Below the pieces are notes generated by a model. That model worked only from the letters and a program-made list of their open reading frames with translations. It did not search any database and was not told where the DNA came from. Made by a program: the position numbers and the translations under genes. DNA of 64,000 bases, from positions 32,042-96,041 of the forward strand of contig NMRB01000022.1 in NCBI GenBank assembly GCA_002633025.1. The letters run 5' to 3'. Below are positions 36,661 through 47,688 of the stretch, in pieces. Positions within the stretch are counted from its first letter, which is position 1. The number at the start of each line of letters is the position of its first letter. This DNA comes from Notospermus geniculatus. Its lineage: Eukaryota > Nemertea > Pilidiophora > Heteronemertea > Lineidae.

Positions 36661-36958
36661 TGTACTATGAGGCGGCATTCATCTCAAGTCGGGGAATTGT
36701 AATCTTCTTCAAGGGTGTCACTTTTGCCTTTCCTAACACCACAGAACAGCTGAATTGACCTTCTTCGTCTTCCAATCTAACGTGATATGCTGTTCCATAG
36801 CCTTTCTCAGTAGCATCCGAGAAATGAGGCAGCTGACGGCACTGAATCTTGCCATAATCGGCAGGTTTGTGGCATCTCTTCACCTCAAAGTATTCCAAGC
36901 GTGGTAAATCTTCCACATTGTCTCCACTTCGCCAAGAGCTCAGGGCCAATTTCATCAT
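36661..36958 (-). pseudogene. BEL/Pao retrotransposon pol fragment (RNase H start)
   Basis: The minus strand reads EDLPRLEYFEVKRC, LPHFSDATEKGYGTAY, LGKAKVTPLKKITIPRLE and AA. HFSDASEKGYG and PRLEL-AA are hallmarks of BEL/Pao pol. It is on the same strand as 34915-35147, which follows it in the protein, so both are probably pieces of one element split by about 1.5 kb of later sequence. No LTRs are recognisable. Confidence 0.82.
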
Positions 36959-38041
36959 CCCATCCTATGTTCTGTCACCCTGAGTATATCAAGTCTTTTC
37001 GAGCTCTGCCCTTCGTTATCGCTCTCAAAGCCCGGAGGACATCGGAAAGAATCCATGCCAGCCAGCGCAAGACAGCTTGCGCCCAATCAGAACGTCCCAT
37101 CTTGGTCATTCCCAAATATGGGGGCTTTAAAAATTTCTCGATTCGCTGACAAACTCGCTGAATTTTTAAAGTTCCTGAATTAACTTCGCGTCAAAATGAT
37201 TCTCATGGATTATCTAGATAACGAGTGTACCAATGGCTTCAAAACACGAAGGTATGATCCAGTTCATGTGTTTGGGGCAGCTGTCATTCGACGACGTGCA
37301 TAAATTATGGAATGAAATACAATGCTACGAGACTGGTATCCGGTAACTCGTTACACCAGATCTATGTGCAGACGTTGTTGCACTAGGCGCGATATTGGTG
37401 ATTACATCAAGTGTCATTTCCCCACTGCCATTGCATGGTTTTTAGGTGAATTACCAATTGGCGAGTACACATGAGGGAATGGCCGTCTTCCCCACCGAAA
37501 CGGGGTGGATGTCCTCAGGGCATTGAGGGAGGGTACGACCGTAAATGACCTGAGATTCTCAGGATGATGTTCTGTCTGCAGAGTTCCTGTAATATAATCT
37601 TTATCCTGGCAGGATAAGAGGTGCAGTGCAGCTAATCCAAGGGGATCGTAGACTGAGCTGACGATGGAAAGTATACATCTCCTTGTAGGCGGTTTATTTT
37701 GTGCTGAGTTGTATTCTAAATCCCAAAGTGTTCGATTCTACAGCCCAGTAGGGCCTATATCCTAATGCTCTCTCAACTGGCAAAGAATCATGATTCAAGT
37801 CCAATTATTTTACTCCCTTGGCGTCACTTTTTGTTCTTAGTGAGGCTGCGCAGCTGCAACCTCGTTCCAGGTGATGTTTTTTCCTGGTGAACTTATTGTA
37901 CTTAGTTGTCCCCAGGGAGCGTGGTACAACCGGAGCCGAGACAATCCGGTGTCACTCTTATACAGGGAACCATGACATTTGATTAGAACGTAAAATCATA
38001 TCACGCAACCTAATTCTTCCACATTTTATATCTTTCCAGCA
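36959..38041. other. No gene seen; 5' side of secreted gene copy 1
   Basis: The last 100 bases (GAGACAATCCGGTGTCAC, AAATCATATCACGC) match the region before copy 2 and may hold the promoter or 5'UTR; no TATA box is clear. Confidence 0.35.
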
Positions 38042-38371
38042 ATGACAAAACAAATTCTTGCCGTCCTGGTTTTAGCAACCACCATCGCTGCCATGGCAAG
38101 CATCTCACGACCCATAATGGCGTCCAGATCAGCGGATGTAGAAATAAACACGGACACAGCCCTGGACAAAATACTATCGGAGAAATTAAAAGCTAGGAAG
38201 GACGCGAGGCTCGTGAGAAAACTACACGATTTAGGAGACTACGAATCGCATAGGCATAGACAGGTTACCTCAGCACAGTCAGCTGAAGAGGAATGTAGAC
38301 GACACATACAAATGACCAAAACAGCAATTACGGATTTTTTAGCCAGAGCTAAGGAAATTTGGGACCTTTAT
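38042..38371 (+). CDS. Secreted helical protein, copy 1, coding exon 1
   Basis: First coding exon (110 codons) of a four-exon gene read at 38042-38371, 39398-39550, 41213-41440 and 41885-42127, 317 codons in all. I do not recognise the family. The start is the ATG at 38042: it opens a clear signal peptide (residues 1-20, hydrophobic ILAVLVLATTIAA), and the paralog at 50672 has the same start. TATCTTTCCAG lies directly before it, so a 5'UTR intron may end there. The exon then has a charged lysine/arginine-rich stretch, Cys85, and an amphipathic segment (about 86-110) ending in RAKEIWDLY. The donor is GTATGT at 38372, phase 0. Compared with copy 2, the signal peptide is nearly identical, the middle carries about 30 extra residues, and the segment after Cys85 keeps only spacing and a few residues. 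The product should be secreted; its role is unknown (cytokine-like, toxin-like or recognition protein). Confidence 0.72.
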
Positions 38372-39397
38372 GTATGTACAACGTAATTGCAATTCGTTTT
38401 AGACCGTTTTTGCCTTCTGTACTTTTTAGGCCTATACCTTTCCTCCATGAATTCGCCTCTCTGCACCAAAAACCGTCCCGATTGACACCTAGGTCTATAT
38501 CTCCCAACCGACTTGAGCGATCATCAAATATTACAACTTTTTTATCTTGCAAACATTTGTTCTATCGTCTTCAAGGCGAAAAATCCTATGGTGTAGGCGA
38601 TAATACTCGATCTTGATCGCCTCACGATGACACAACGTTACCAACTCATTTCGATTCACCCCAATTTGACTGGCGATCTCAACAAACCGAAACACTACTA
38701 TCTATATTGAGCACGGGATCGTAAGGTGATGCCAAAGGGGTGAATGAGTTGTATCAGGAGTGTGATCGGATATTTTGTCAATACACCCACTCCTCAGTCA
38801 TGATGTCCCAAAACAGGGCAACCAAACATCCGTACGAGCGGAGAGTATCGTTTGTTTTGTCGTCCATTCGTTGCTAGCCAACAGCGGCAAATTGAAACGA
38901 ATTTTAGTGTTATATAGAAATAAATCGGCCACGGTCGCGATCTGAGTGGATTTTTTTCTGGTGTAGGCCAACATTCAGGGTTGTCCTTCTTGCACTACGC
39001 CGGTGTATAAACGTTTTTCAGTGTGATATCAGCATAATCTCAATGTCGGTGCAATTCTGTGGTATTCAGTGTGATACATCAGGAGATTATAATAACAATT
39101 TAATTCTTTTTTCGACAGTACTACTGAGTCTGCATCTATAATACTGCACAACTGGACTAGTATTTTTGTACCGGACATTATTCCAAACTCAAGAAGGATA
39201 TTGAGAGAAATGAAATTCATATCATCTCTTTATCTTATCATTTTGGTGCAGTTTTATTGCATTCGGTTCAACACCTAAGGAGAATTGAACTTTGAAAAGT
39301 GGGACGTTTTTTTAATAACCCGATATATCAATAACCCGCTAAAGAAGAAAAAATCGGAGCGATTTCTGAACATTTTCGATTGTTTGTATGTTTCCAG

Positions 39398-39550
39398 TGC
39401 AACCTGAAGAAAGACGACGCTGTGCCCACCGAAGACCCAGATGTTAACACGTGCGAAAAGTGGGCGAAGTTTCAGTTTCGCACGCGCCCGGACTTCAACA
39501 TTACCAGCCACAACATTACCAGTTCAGACACTCGGGAACAATACGTTAAG
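39398..39550 (+). CDS. Copy 1, coding exon 2
   Basis: 51 codons between acceptor TTTGTATGTTTCCAG and donor GTGAGT, phase 0 at both ends. It begins CNLK (Cys111), has TCEKW (Cys129) and two N-glycosylation sequons (NIT at about 144 and 149). The first cysteine with NLK, and the TCE motif, are the main things shared with the equivalent exon at 53523. About 110 bp of intron just upstream is about 94% identical between the copies, whereas this exon is only about 20% identical in protein. Confidence 0.7.
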
Positions 39551-39923
39551 GTGAGTATTAAAATCCCAGTCGGGCAAATTATGACGATATATCGGGTGGC
39601 CCAAAAAATGGCCCCCTAGGGATTTTCAAATAGCTTTAACACTATGCAAGCTGCACTCTTGATATTTTAGACATACAAATATATCGATATTACCAATCCA
39701 TTATAAAAAATTCAGACCTAAATATCGAACGGTTTTGACATGACGAAAAAATCAAAATTAGTCAAAACATTTTATGCCGGACTAAAACAAATGTCGGGAG
39801 TTGCAAAACGTATCGCATTGAAATTAAACACTGCGTATTTCATTAACCACCAAATGGAAATTTCTAAAAATTTATCTGCATAAAGAAGGGGATTTTCTCT
39901 GTTTATTGTACAAATTTCAATTA

Positions 39924-40177
39924 AGGCCCGTATATGCACCAACCTCAGATTAGCCCCAATTCGGCTTAAGCCCAACTTAAGCTCGAGCTTAACTTTTGAT
40001 CCTATTGCACCAACCACAGTTGATCCAGAAGTCGGGCTTAAGCTCTTGAATAACAATGCTGAAGTTTAGGATCAACTCCGGCTTAAGCTCTTGACATGCT
40101 TGAATAACAGCTTAAGTTATGGATCAGATAAGCTGTAGCTTAAACCCAAGTTCGGATCAGTTGGTGCATACGGGCCT
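39924..40177. mobile_element. MITE nested in the 39593 element
   Basis: AGGCCCGTATATGCACCAAC and GTTGGTGCATACGGGCCT with TTA/TAA flanks; internal AGCTTAAG words. Confidence 0.82.
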
Positions 40178-40361
40178 AAAGGGTTAGTGTGCCAGAGCAA
40201 AAAAAGTACATGTATCTGGTGCCGAAAACTCCAATTCCCACACCTGCAGGTGCAGTGACAGTGCAATTTTCGGTACCAGATTCTATTTTCACTGTAGCAG
40301 ACTATCCGTTCGTGATATGAAAGTGAAATCTGTACCATAGATGCAGGATAGATAATACAGG

Positions 40362-40645
40362 AGGAGCCTGATAGCCTAATGGTTATCACATCTGCTTAGC
40401 AAGCGGCAGGTCCGGGGTTCGAATCCAGCCCGGGCCATATGGGATTTCATTCCCGGCTCTTCACGTCCGTCGCATGGGACAGTAAGCCGTGGTGCCTTGT
40501 ACTTTGTGTCTTTGCAAGGGCAAGTAAAAGACCCCATCCAAGTGAGGAACATGAGTAGCTTGTGAAGGCCTCCTCCGTACTTACCAGGGCCAATAATGCT
40601 ATAGCGTCGGCCCTGACGGAAAAAATGAAATACAAATACAGGTGA
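40362..40645 (+). mobile_element. tRNA-derived SINE
   Basis: tRNA-like head with A box TAGCCTAATGGTTA and B box GGTTCGAATCC, then a body with GGGCAAGTAAAAGACCCC and a short A-rich tail. Nested in the 39593 element. Confidence 0.82.
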
Positions 40646-40942
40646 AATTTCGAAAAATTCCATCAGATGGTTATGAAAATATGACGTGTTTAAGTTCGAT
40701 GTGATCCCCTCATGACATTTATTTCACTCCGGCATCAAATTTTTGGACATATAATTTTGATTTTTTTCGTCGTGTCAAAACTATTCAATATTTAGTGCTG
40801 AAACTTTTACAATAGATGGATAATATCCGTATATTTGCATGTCTAAAATATCAAGGGCCCAGCTTTCATAGTGTTGAAATTACAAATGTATTGAAAAATC
40901 CTTAGGGGGGGGGTCATTTTTGGGGGCCACCCAATATGATGT

Positions 40943-41156
40943 CATCTTAGAAACCGTGAAACTCCCAACATCGGCCAACTGGCGTAAAAATGTTTGGAAC
41001 TACAACTATTTTACGGCTTCCCCGTGGGACGTTGTTGGTTATGCAATACTACAGCAACACTGAATGCAGGAAACACGTATTGACATGCCTGCCTTCTTGT
41101 CTGTTCACAGCGCAAATTGGCAGGCATCAGGGCTTCAATCAGTGGTAATCCCTTAA
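40943..41156 (+). repeat. Conserved intron 2 block, copy 1
   Basis: About 210 bases matching 57868-58080 at over 90%, in the same place (ending about 60-80 bases before exon 3). It ends TTGTCTGTTCACAG|CGCAAATTGG...CAATCAGTG|GTAATC, which imitates a 34-base exon. A one-base indel breaks the longest open frame in one copy, so coding is unlikely. Confidence 0.7.
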
Positions 41157-41212
41157 TACTTATAGCTGTGCAAATAAACAGTTCCTAAATAATATATATT
41201 TTCTATTGTTAG

Positions 41213-41440
41213 AACGTCTTCCGGCAATTCCTGGTGATTGCTTCCGAGTTCAACTCCGTCGTTGCCAACGTAATGGCCATGGAGAGCGGCCAAGCCCCCG
41301 GGCTCTTCAGAGGGGCGTCCACGTGCACGCCCATCTGTCCCGCTGACCCAATGCATGCTATGCAGCCCTACAAGTTCTGGTGTAAACTCATCCAAGTCGC
41401 ATGGAAAATAAGCAGTTTCGAAAAGGTTGTTACAGAGACA
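41213..41440 (+). CDS. Copy 1, coding exon 3
   Basis: 76 codons between acceptor TTCTATTGTTAG and donor GTAAGT, phase 0 at both ends. It encodes two probable helices (residues 1-25 and 51-76 of the exon), separated by a loop with CTPICPAD; a WC pair lies in the second helix. CxxxCPxD and the aromatic-Cys pair are kept in the paralogous exon at 58163. The acceptor-side intron sequence and the first bases after the donor match copy 2 closely. Overall protein identity with copy 2 is about 30% by eye. Confidence 0.72.
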
Positions 41441-41732
41441 GTAAGTATCTATATATCAATTAATTTGTTTCGTATGAATGTACCAGTATAGAGTCGTTCA
41501 TTCTGATGGTGTTACGGCTCTCAATTACGATGGTGTTTCTGCGAGGACACCACAGTAAATAATGCACTTGATCACGCCGAAACGAGATACGACAGACTCT
41601 TGTATTGGTAAAAGAGTCGCAACGTGAACCCCGATTGGTCACAACAGAAATAAACAAAGACGCCGATTGGCCTGTTTTACCGCATCACTGAGATTTCAAC
41701 CAATCAGAAGCTAGGATCATTTCCCTATACTT

Positions 41733-41846
41733 CAGGCCCCGTATTCATAAACATACTTAAGTCAAACTGTGGTATTTTTCTTTTGTGTTGAACAATGGAT
41801 AAGTGCCAAACTTAGACTTAAGTAGTTTTATGAATATGGCCCCAGG
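41733..41846. mobile_element. MITE in intron 3 of copy 1
   Basis: AGGCCCCGTATTCATAAA inverted as TTTATGAATATGGCCCC. Confidence 0.82.
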
Positions 41847-41884
41847 AACAGAAGGTCTAATGATTTCGCTCTTGTTTGTTTCAG

Positions 41885-42127
41885 ATGAGTTTGTTGAATA
41901 TAACTAGTCAAATGGACACAGTGATCACGCCCCTGACGTCACCGTCGAACCTTAAAGAAGGGACACGAATCTCGTACAACTTTGTTGCGCTATGGAAAAT
42001 GAAAGAACAGACGAGGATGTTGAACGAAACCATTGGAGATCTGAGCAATGTGGCATGTCGAGAACGTCGGAACAGACCCCGGCGTCTCAAACAGCCGAAG
42101 TGCTGTCACCGTATATACAAGGGATAG
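41885..42127 (+). CDS. Copy 1, last coding exon
   Basis: 80 codons plus stop after a strong acceptor (TTGTTTGTTTCAG), phase 0. It has sequons NITS and NETI, a long amphipathic segment (exon residues about 29-56) and a basic tail with one cysteine then a CC pair (RRNRPRR ... PKCC). The tail could be a receptor- or glycan-binding or processing region; that is inference. No equivalent exon is clear downstream of copy 2. Confidence 0.68.
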   Translation: MSLLNITSQMDTVITPLTSPSNLKEGTRISYNFVALWKMKEQTRMLNETIGDLSNVACRERRNRPRRLKQPKCCHRIYKG

Positions 42128-42197
42128 GCCAGTGGCACGCATGCGCCTGTGCCATGGCAGTGGCAGTGCAACATCACGATTAATATTTCTATTTCCT

Positions 42198-42203
42198 AAT
42201 AAA
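42198..42203 (+). terminator. Poly(A) signal of copy 1
   Basis: AATAAA 71 bases after the stop codon of copy 1, a normal spacing for a short 3'UTR. Confidence 0.6.
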
Positions 42204-43034
42204 CTCTTCGTTTATTTACTTGGAAACTGAATTCCTACAATGTCAAGTAACTTTGTCTAAATACATGATGGGTGCATTCTCCATATCAACGTGTTATAAT
42301 TTCAAAATCACTCAAAAAGTACACTTTACTCAGCAGACGACGTGCCATTGTCCGCCATGTTTGTTCTCGCCACACCACCAACCCAGGTGGTGTGAGAATC
42401 GGGTGCAAGACCAGCTCCCGAACGCTGTTCGCGTGCGTTCGACTCGACGCCATGTTCCCGGAACGCCGCGACGCGGCCAACCTGCGAAGCAATCTGACGT
42501 CAAAAGTGGAGCGCTGCTGTGATATGGTTAGCCTATGTAAATAATTTTTCGAGAATGACTAAAAATGGGCTGTGCTTTGCGACTAAGGCGCGTTTGAGGC
42601 TGGAACGCATGGGGAACGACGAAGACGGTAAAGACTGAAGTTTGAGACGTGGAATTGAGTAAGCAGAGCGTGAAATTATTATTTGCGGGCCTAATTTAGG
42701 TTCGGTGTATACGTCACACAACGCCGCCGCCTGGTGGTCGCCTGGTTACCCAGCCTCGTCCCAGGTGTAGTCTCGCGCAGCCGTTTCGTCACCTCGTCCC
42801 AGGTCTAGTCTCGCGCAGCCAGCCGTTTCGTGCAAGACGTCGCCCGTGTTGCGCTTTCTGCACATGCGTATCTTCCCCGAATGTGGACCGGGGCAGGCTC
42901 GAACCAACCGTGGCTCGGAGCGTAGGCCTGTAACACACCCGAACCATGGAGAGGTACACCCCTCCATGGTTCGGGTGTGTCCATCGTTCATGTCANTGGG
43001 CCTTCAGCTGCGTCTCTCCAAAATCTTTCTCTGA
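42204..43034. other. Flank of copy 1; hairpins, no gene seen
   Basis: Repeat CTCGCGCAGCCAGCCGTTTC at 42770-42835 (also 27808). Hairpin CACCCGAACCATGGAG/CTCCATGGTTCGGGTG at 42939-42979 ends just before a single N (42996). Confidence 0.5.
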
Positions 43035-44206
43035 TACATTAGCATATTCTTATTTGCTTTTATTTGCTATATGATGAGAAATTCAACAAAGAGTATGACT
43101 ATTCAATTACAAAGGGGCAGAAATTCGGAAAAAGACGTAATTTTACGTCTTTTTCCGAATTTCGGCCCATTTGTAATTCACACCGAAACCTTAGCAGTAT
43201 AGGCCTATGCACTAAGCTGCGCCTGCCCAGTAGATCTTGCGCATGCCCATCAGTTGGTTGGCGGAGGGCCGGCATTCAAAGGTAGAATCAATTTCTCATG
43301 TCCAAACCCACCTCGCACAGTGTGTTGCTCATGAAGGGGTTGATTAGGATCCACCCCAATCCGCTAGTTGGCTCACATGATTATTAGCAGTGAGGTAAGG
43401 CGTTGTGAGTGGACGAAAGTTGGATGACTGAAAAGGCGCAAAGGCCTTGTGTCACTCGTACACAAGACGCCGGATTGAGCCTATGAATAATGATTGATGT
43501 GGGCTAGGCCAGCGTAATTTTGTCATCGCCGAGTTCACATGAAAACAGTTAAGCTTTTTTGGTAGGCAATGAACACATTTGGCAATGGCATCATTGCATA
43601 GTTACTAGGTATTAAAGCTCTGCTCACAGCGAAGTTGACGTTGCTGACGCGCGGATACTAGAAGTAATGCCTGATTGAAATAAAAACCTTATTGGGACCA
43701 GAATGTATCGTGTCGGCTGGTTCAAAAGCTTCTTGATCAAGAAACGTTTGTGGGCCCGATAGAAAAATGCTTGTTTTATCCCTTCGAAGACAACGCCGTT
43801 TGTGGCACGCCTGGATGTCCATAACACTACCACCAGCACTACGAGGCGTTTTAGGAAATATTTGACAATTTTTTCGCACTCTTATACAGAGTCCTGGCTA
43901 ATTTTAATGGCCATAATGCATTGCATCAAAGATGGCTGCGCCCATGGCTGGTTTTGTATACACTACGGGCCGATTTCACAAAGGGCGTTTAAGACTTAGA
44001 CACGTGTACATGTAACTTCGTCAAATGCATGGTTGAAATGCGTGCATTTAGTGAAGTTACACGCGTTTAAGTCTTAAACACCCTTTGTGAAATCGGCCCT
44101 ATACAGGTTTCGGTGTGTAATTGAATAGTCATACTCTTTGTTGAATTTCTCATCATATACATGTAGCAAATAAAAACAAATAAGTATATACTAATTTGAT
44201 TCAGTG
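43035..44206. mobile_element. 1.17-kb element with about 110-bp TIRs
   Basis: GATGAGAAATTCAACAAAGA and GTATGACTATTCAATTAC at the left, inverted at 44105-44206. The left arm carries a 70-base palindrome (43107-43177); no transposase. Confidence 0.83.
43967..44100. mobile_element. MITE, GGGCCGATTTCACAAAGGG ends
   Basis: Inverted ends 134 bp apart, inside the right part of the 43035 element. A left-half copy is at 59167-59262. Confidence 0.85.
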
Positions 44207-45004
44207 GGCCCATGTTTCTATCTATTGGCAATACATTTATAGGGTCTCAAGCCATGCATTTAAAAGTTAGCTGTACATCAGTTGCCAAGTACTTTTCAAT
44301 GCTCTGATTTTGGTCCAATGATAAAGCCAGTACCCAAAATTCAAATGGCTGTATCTTTTAAACGCACCATTTGCGGAACTCAGGAATTGGGTTTTTGTGG
44401 TCAGGGGGTAGAACCTAACCCACAAACCCACAAAAGTTTCTGTACTTGAGATGATCTCTGTTTAACAGAGATTTAAATCATCACATCTCAAGTACAGAGC
44501 TCCCGGGCTATACCATATTAGAAATTCTGAACTTCCAAAACCCGACGAGGCCCTAGGATAGTTCATTGCTTTGCCACCAGGGAAGTGGAATCCAGGCAGT
44601 GCTATATCCAGGAGGCGACCACACTCGACGTACCGATATAAAATTCAAATTCAAATTCTTTTATTCAATCAATAACCCACATGGGGTATGGGCGGTTATG
44701 TCCGCAAAAATTCAGAGTACAGAAAATTTATCCGTAAGACTGAAACGCATTTCTGTGTCTGAAGCGTTAACTGTATAAAGTAAAACGGATCTGTGTGGCT
44801 CGCGAGATTTCTATATACCTGGTGACAGATAATAATTATGAAAATTTAAACGCACAGAACAAAACACGTATGTATAACCAGAGTGACTTCTGTAAAGGTC
44901 TGTTCGCACCAAAACCGTGCCGCGGGCCGCGACGGCGAAAAACGACGCGCGTTCACCGCCGGGAAAATAGGTTCAATGGATTTTCAATAAAAGGGTTTTA
45001 AATT
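44207..45004. other. Repeat relic, no gene seen
   Basis: 44207-44360 resembles an arm of the 46103 fold-back (GTTTCTATCTATTGGCAATACATTTATAGGG-like, shown here only in part); otherwise nothing. Confidence 0.4.
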
Positions 45005-45215
45005 ACTGTACGGTGCGGGAGCGCTTGCTTCAGAAAAAAGTATTCGAATTGATTTCGACATTTTGGATGTCTCCTCTGGACATAAATCTCTTAAGAATGG
45101 CCTCCAGCGATGTTAACTGGTATCAGGGCCGTGTATAACGACCCCGTGGTGGTCCAACGTTCATTGCAGCGCATACTCCAATGCCGGAGGAGCAAGCGCT
45201 CCCGCACCGTACAGT
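45005..45215. mobile_element. MITE, ACTGTACGGTGCGGGAGCG ends
   Basis: Inverted ends; near-identical copy at 51845-52055. Confidence 0.87.
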
Positions 45216-46102
45216 CTAATAGGAGCAGTCAGCCGCGCATATTGCTAACAGATGGCAGCACAGTCTTAGCGGACCAAATGTACAGGAAATCTATTATGAT
45301 CGCTGCTCGATCGATAATGACTGGGTCCGCTAGATGCATTGAATTGGGCCCTAGTGACACCTAGTGGTCAACTCGCTGACAGCTCCTATTCTCCCGCAGC
45401 CGTACAGTTCATTTTAAAATTGTCGATTTTCGATGCGTTCTCCTGCGAATTTCTGGGAAGCTAGCCTTTTTAGTGTATTCATTCACCTACACGTAGGGTT
45501 ATCATTTTGCTCTTAGCAATGGTATTTATAGTAATTTGGCATTTCAGCTTTGCCAAGCGTATGTGACCGGAACTTTCTCCCGCAGCTGCGGCAATATTGA
45601 TTGTGCACCGTGCAAAGGAGCGCCTGGATTTATAACATTCTCAACTACAGGAGGAAAAGCAACATGGATTATTAGTTTTCCGCCTTCAATTCAGATGGCG
45701 TGACAGATTTGATTGCGTTTTTTCGCGCCGGGGTCTTCCTCACTTACAGCTACCATGCCTACACCCATGAAAACTTTTCGATGTGTCACGTAGCCAACAC
45801 ATCACGACAACTGCAAGGAGTCGGAAGGTTTAGATAATGCATCATCGGAAGAAAGCGGTTTAATTTTATTTTGGCCACTTCTCGATAGATGGAGACGCTG
45901 CAACATTTAGTCCATGAGTCAGACAAGATATTGGTGCCATCTCTGGGGACAAAAGGACACCTTCTTTTTAGCTCACCTGTGAGCTTTTGTCGTCATGCGA
46001 CGTCCGTCGTCGTCGTCGTCGTCGTCCGTTAGCAGGGCACGTTTCGTAACCGCTGGAGCTATTGATCTGAAACTTGGTACATATAGTGCGGTGTGGTATG
46101 TT

Positions 46103-46794
46103 CTCCCGTAGGATTTTTTTTGCTAAAGTTGATTTTTTTACTGTTTTGGCTTCAGTGAGGTTATAACTGCCCAAAAATGACAGGGTGCGAATTTTCTAAC
46201 CCTTCCCTCACTTTCTGGGGGACACCAATGGATACGACGACTGAGATTTGTACAGGAGAATGGGACCCGATGTACAGCTAACTTTTGAACGGTTGGATTT
46301 ACACCCCATAAATGTATTGCCAACAGATAGAAACATGGTGCCTCTAAATCAGATAGGCATACATGTATTCTTAATTGTTTTTAGTCGTTATGTAACGAGA
46401 GATGACGTTTTTCATATAAATTAACACAAAATGAGTCAAAATGCATAAAACGTCATTTCCTAATTACGTAAACCGCTTAAAAACGCCAAGAATAGGCTTA
46501 TTTGATTCCGATGCCCATATTTCTATCTGTTGGTAATACATTTATGGGGTGTAAATCCAACCATTCGAAAGTTAGCTGTACATTGTTTCCCATTCTCCTG
46601 TACAAAGCTCAGTTGTTGCGTCCATTTTGATGTCCAATGGTAAAGTCAGTTCGCAAAATTGGGGGACGCCCCACAAAGAGGTTAGTGGTCAGAAAATTTG
46701 CACCCCATCAATTTCTGATAGTTTGGACGCTAAAGTACCTAGAACTGCAAAAAAATCAACTTTAGCACAAAAATCCTACGGGAGCTGCTTTGTT
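46103..46794. mobile_element. Fold-back element, arms about 240 bp
   Basis: CTCCCGTAGGATTTTTTTTG and CTAAAGTTGA at the left are inverted at the right; ACCCCATAAATGTATTGCCA near the inner ends. Inserted in copy 2 of the segmental duplication, absent from copy 1. Confidence 0.85.
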
Positions 46795-46967
46795 GACACA
46801 ACACACCGCACTAATACTAGATTCGTTCTTCTAAGGTTACTTTACTGAACACCCATATGACCGCCTACCCTATTAAATATGCATGGCAAAATAAAGAGCT
46901 GTAACGCAAGACTCACTCATTGGTCAGTTATGTTGAATAGAATTAATAAATTCTTTTTATGGTCCAT

Positions 46968-47688
46968 ATTGTGGGCTAGGCAAGCTACAGCATGAATATC
47001 TGAAGTGACCTTAGAAGAACGAATCTAGAGTATGTACATGTAGGTGCACAGGTTTATTCCCAGTTCGCCCAATGCCATTTCGCCCATTGCCGTTTCGCCC
47101 AAATTTTTCCCGTTTCGCCCATTCTTTTTTTTTTTCGCCCTTTCCCACTTCGCCCTCTTCCCATTTCGCCCAATATCTGTCTTGCCCTTTTGCCATTTTG
47201 CCCAATTTTATTTTCGCCCATTTTTCATTTCACCCCAAAGCCATCTCGCCCAACTTTCCCATTTCGCCCAATGACCATTTCGCCCTTTTCCCACATGGTC
47301 CCTTCCCATTTCGCCCAAACGCCATTTTTTGCGTTTGGTAATGGTAAAGAGGCGAGATGATGAATGGGCAAAATGGCATTGGGCGAACTGGTGAAGGGGC
47401 CAAATGGTTAAGGGACGAGATGGCATTGGGCGAATCGGCAAAGGGTGAATTGGCAAAAGGGCGAAATGGTAAGTGGGCGAAAAGATGATTGGGCGAGGCG
47501 GTAATGGGGCAAAATGGTAAAGGGCAAAATGGGTAAGGGGCGAGATGGCAGAGGGCGAAATGGGAATGGGCGAAATGGGATTGGGCGAACTGGAAAGTCA
47601 CCAGGTGCACAAACCACTATATTGTGGGCTAGGCAGGCTACGGCACGAATATCTGAAGTAACCTTAGAAGAACGAATCTAGAGTATAT
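46968..47688. repeat. Inverted minisatellite between direct repeats
   Basis: Plus-strand TTTCGCCCA/CCATTTCGCCC units (47065-47325) turn into GGGCGAAATGG units (47355-47595). Two copies of ATTGTGGGCTAGGCA...CGAATCTAGAGTAT flank it (46968 and 47621). A further inverse lies at 46811-46830. Confidence 0.85.

Larger units (their letters stand above)
39593..40934. mobile_element. 1.3-kb TIR element in intron 2 of copy 1
   Basis: GGGTGGCCCAAAAAATGGCC at the left, inverted as GGGGGCCACCC at the right, arms about 200 bases. The equivalent place in copy 2 (53700-53745) has the uninterrupted GACGATATATGATGTC. No transposase seen; a short AT-rich duplication suits Tc1/mariner-type elements. Confidence 0.82.

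Noticed and set aside
40362-40436. Functional tRNA gene
   Set aside because: A and B boxes are good but it continues into a SINE body and the acceptor stem pairing is poor.
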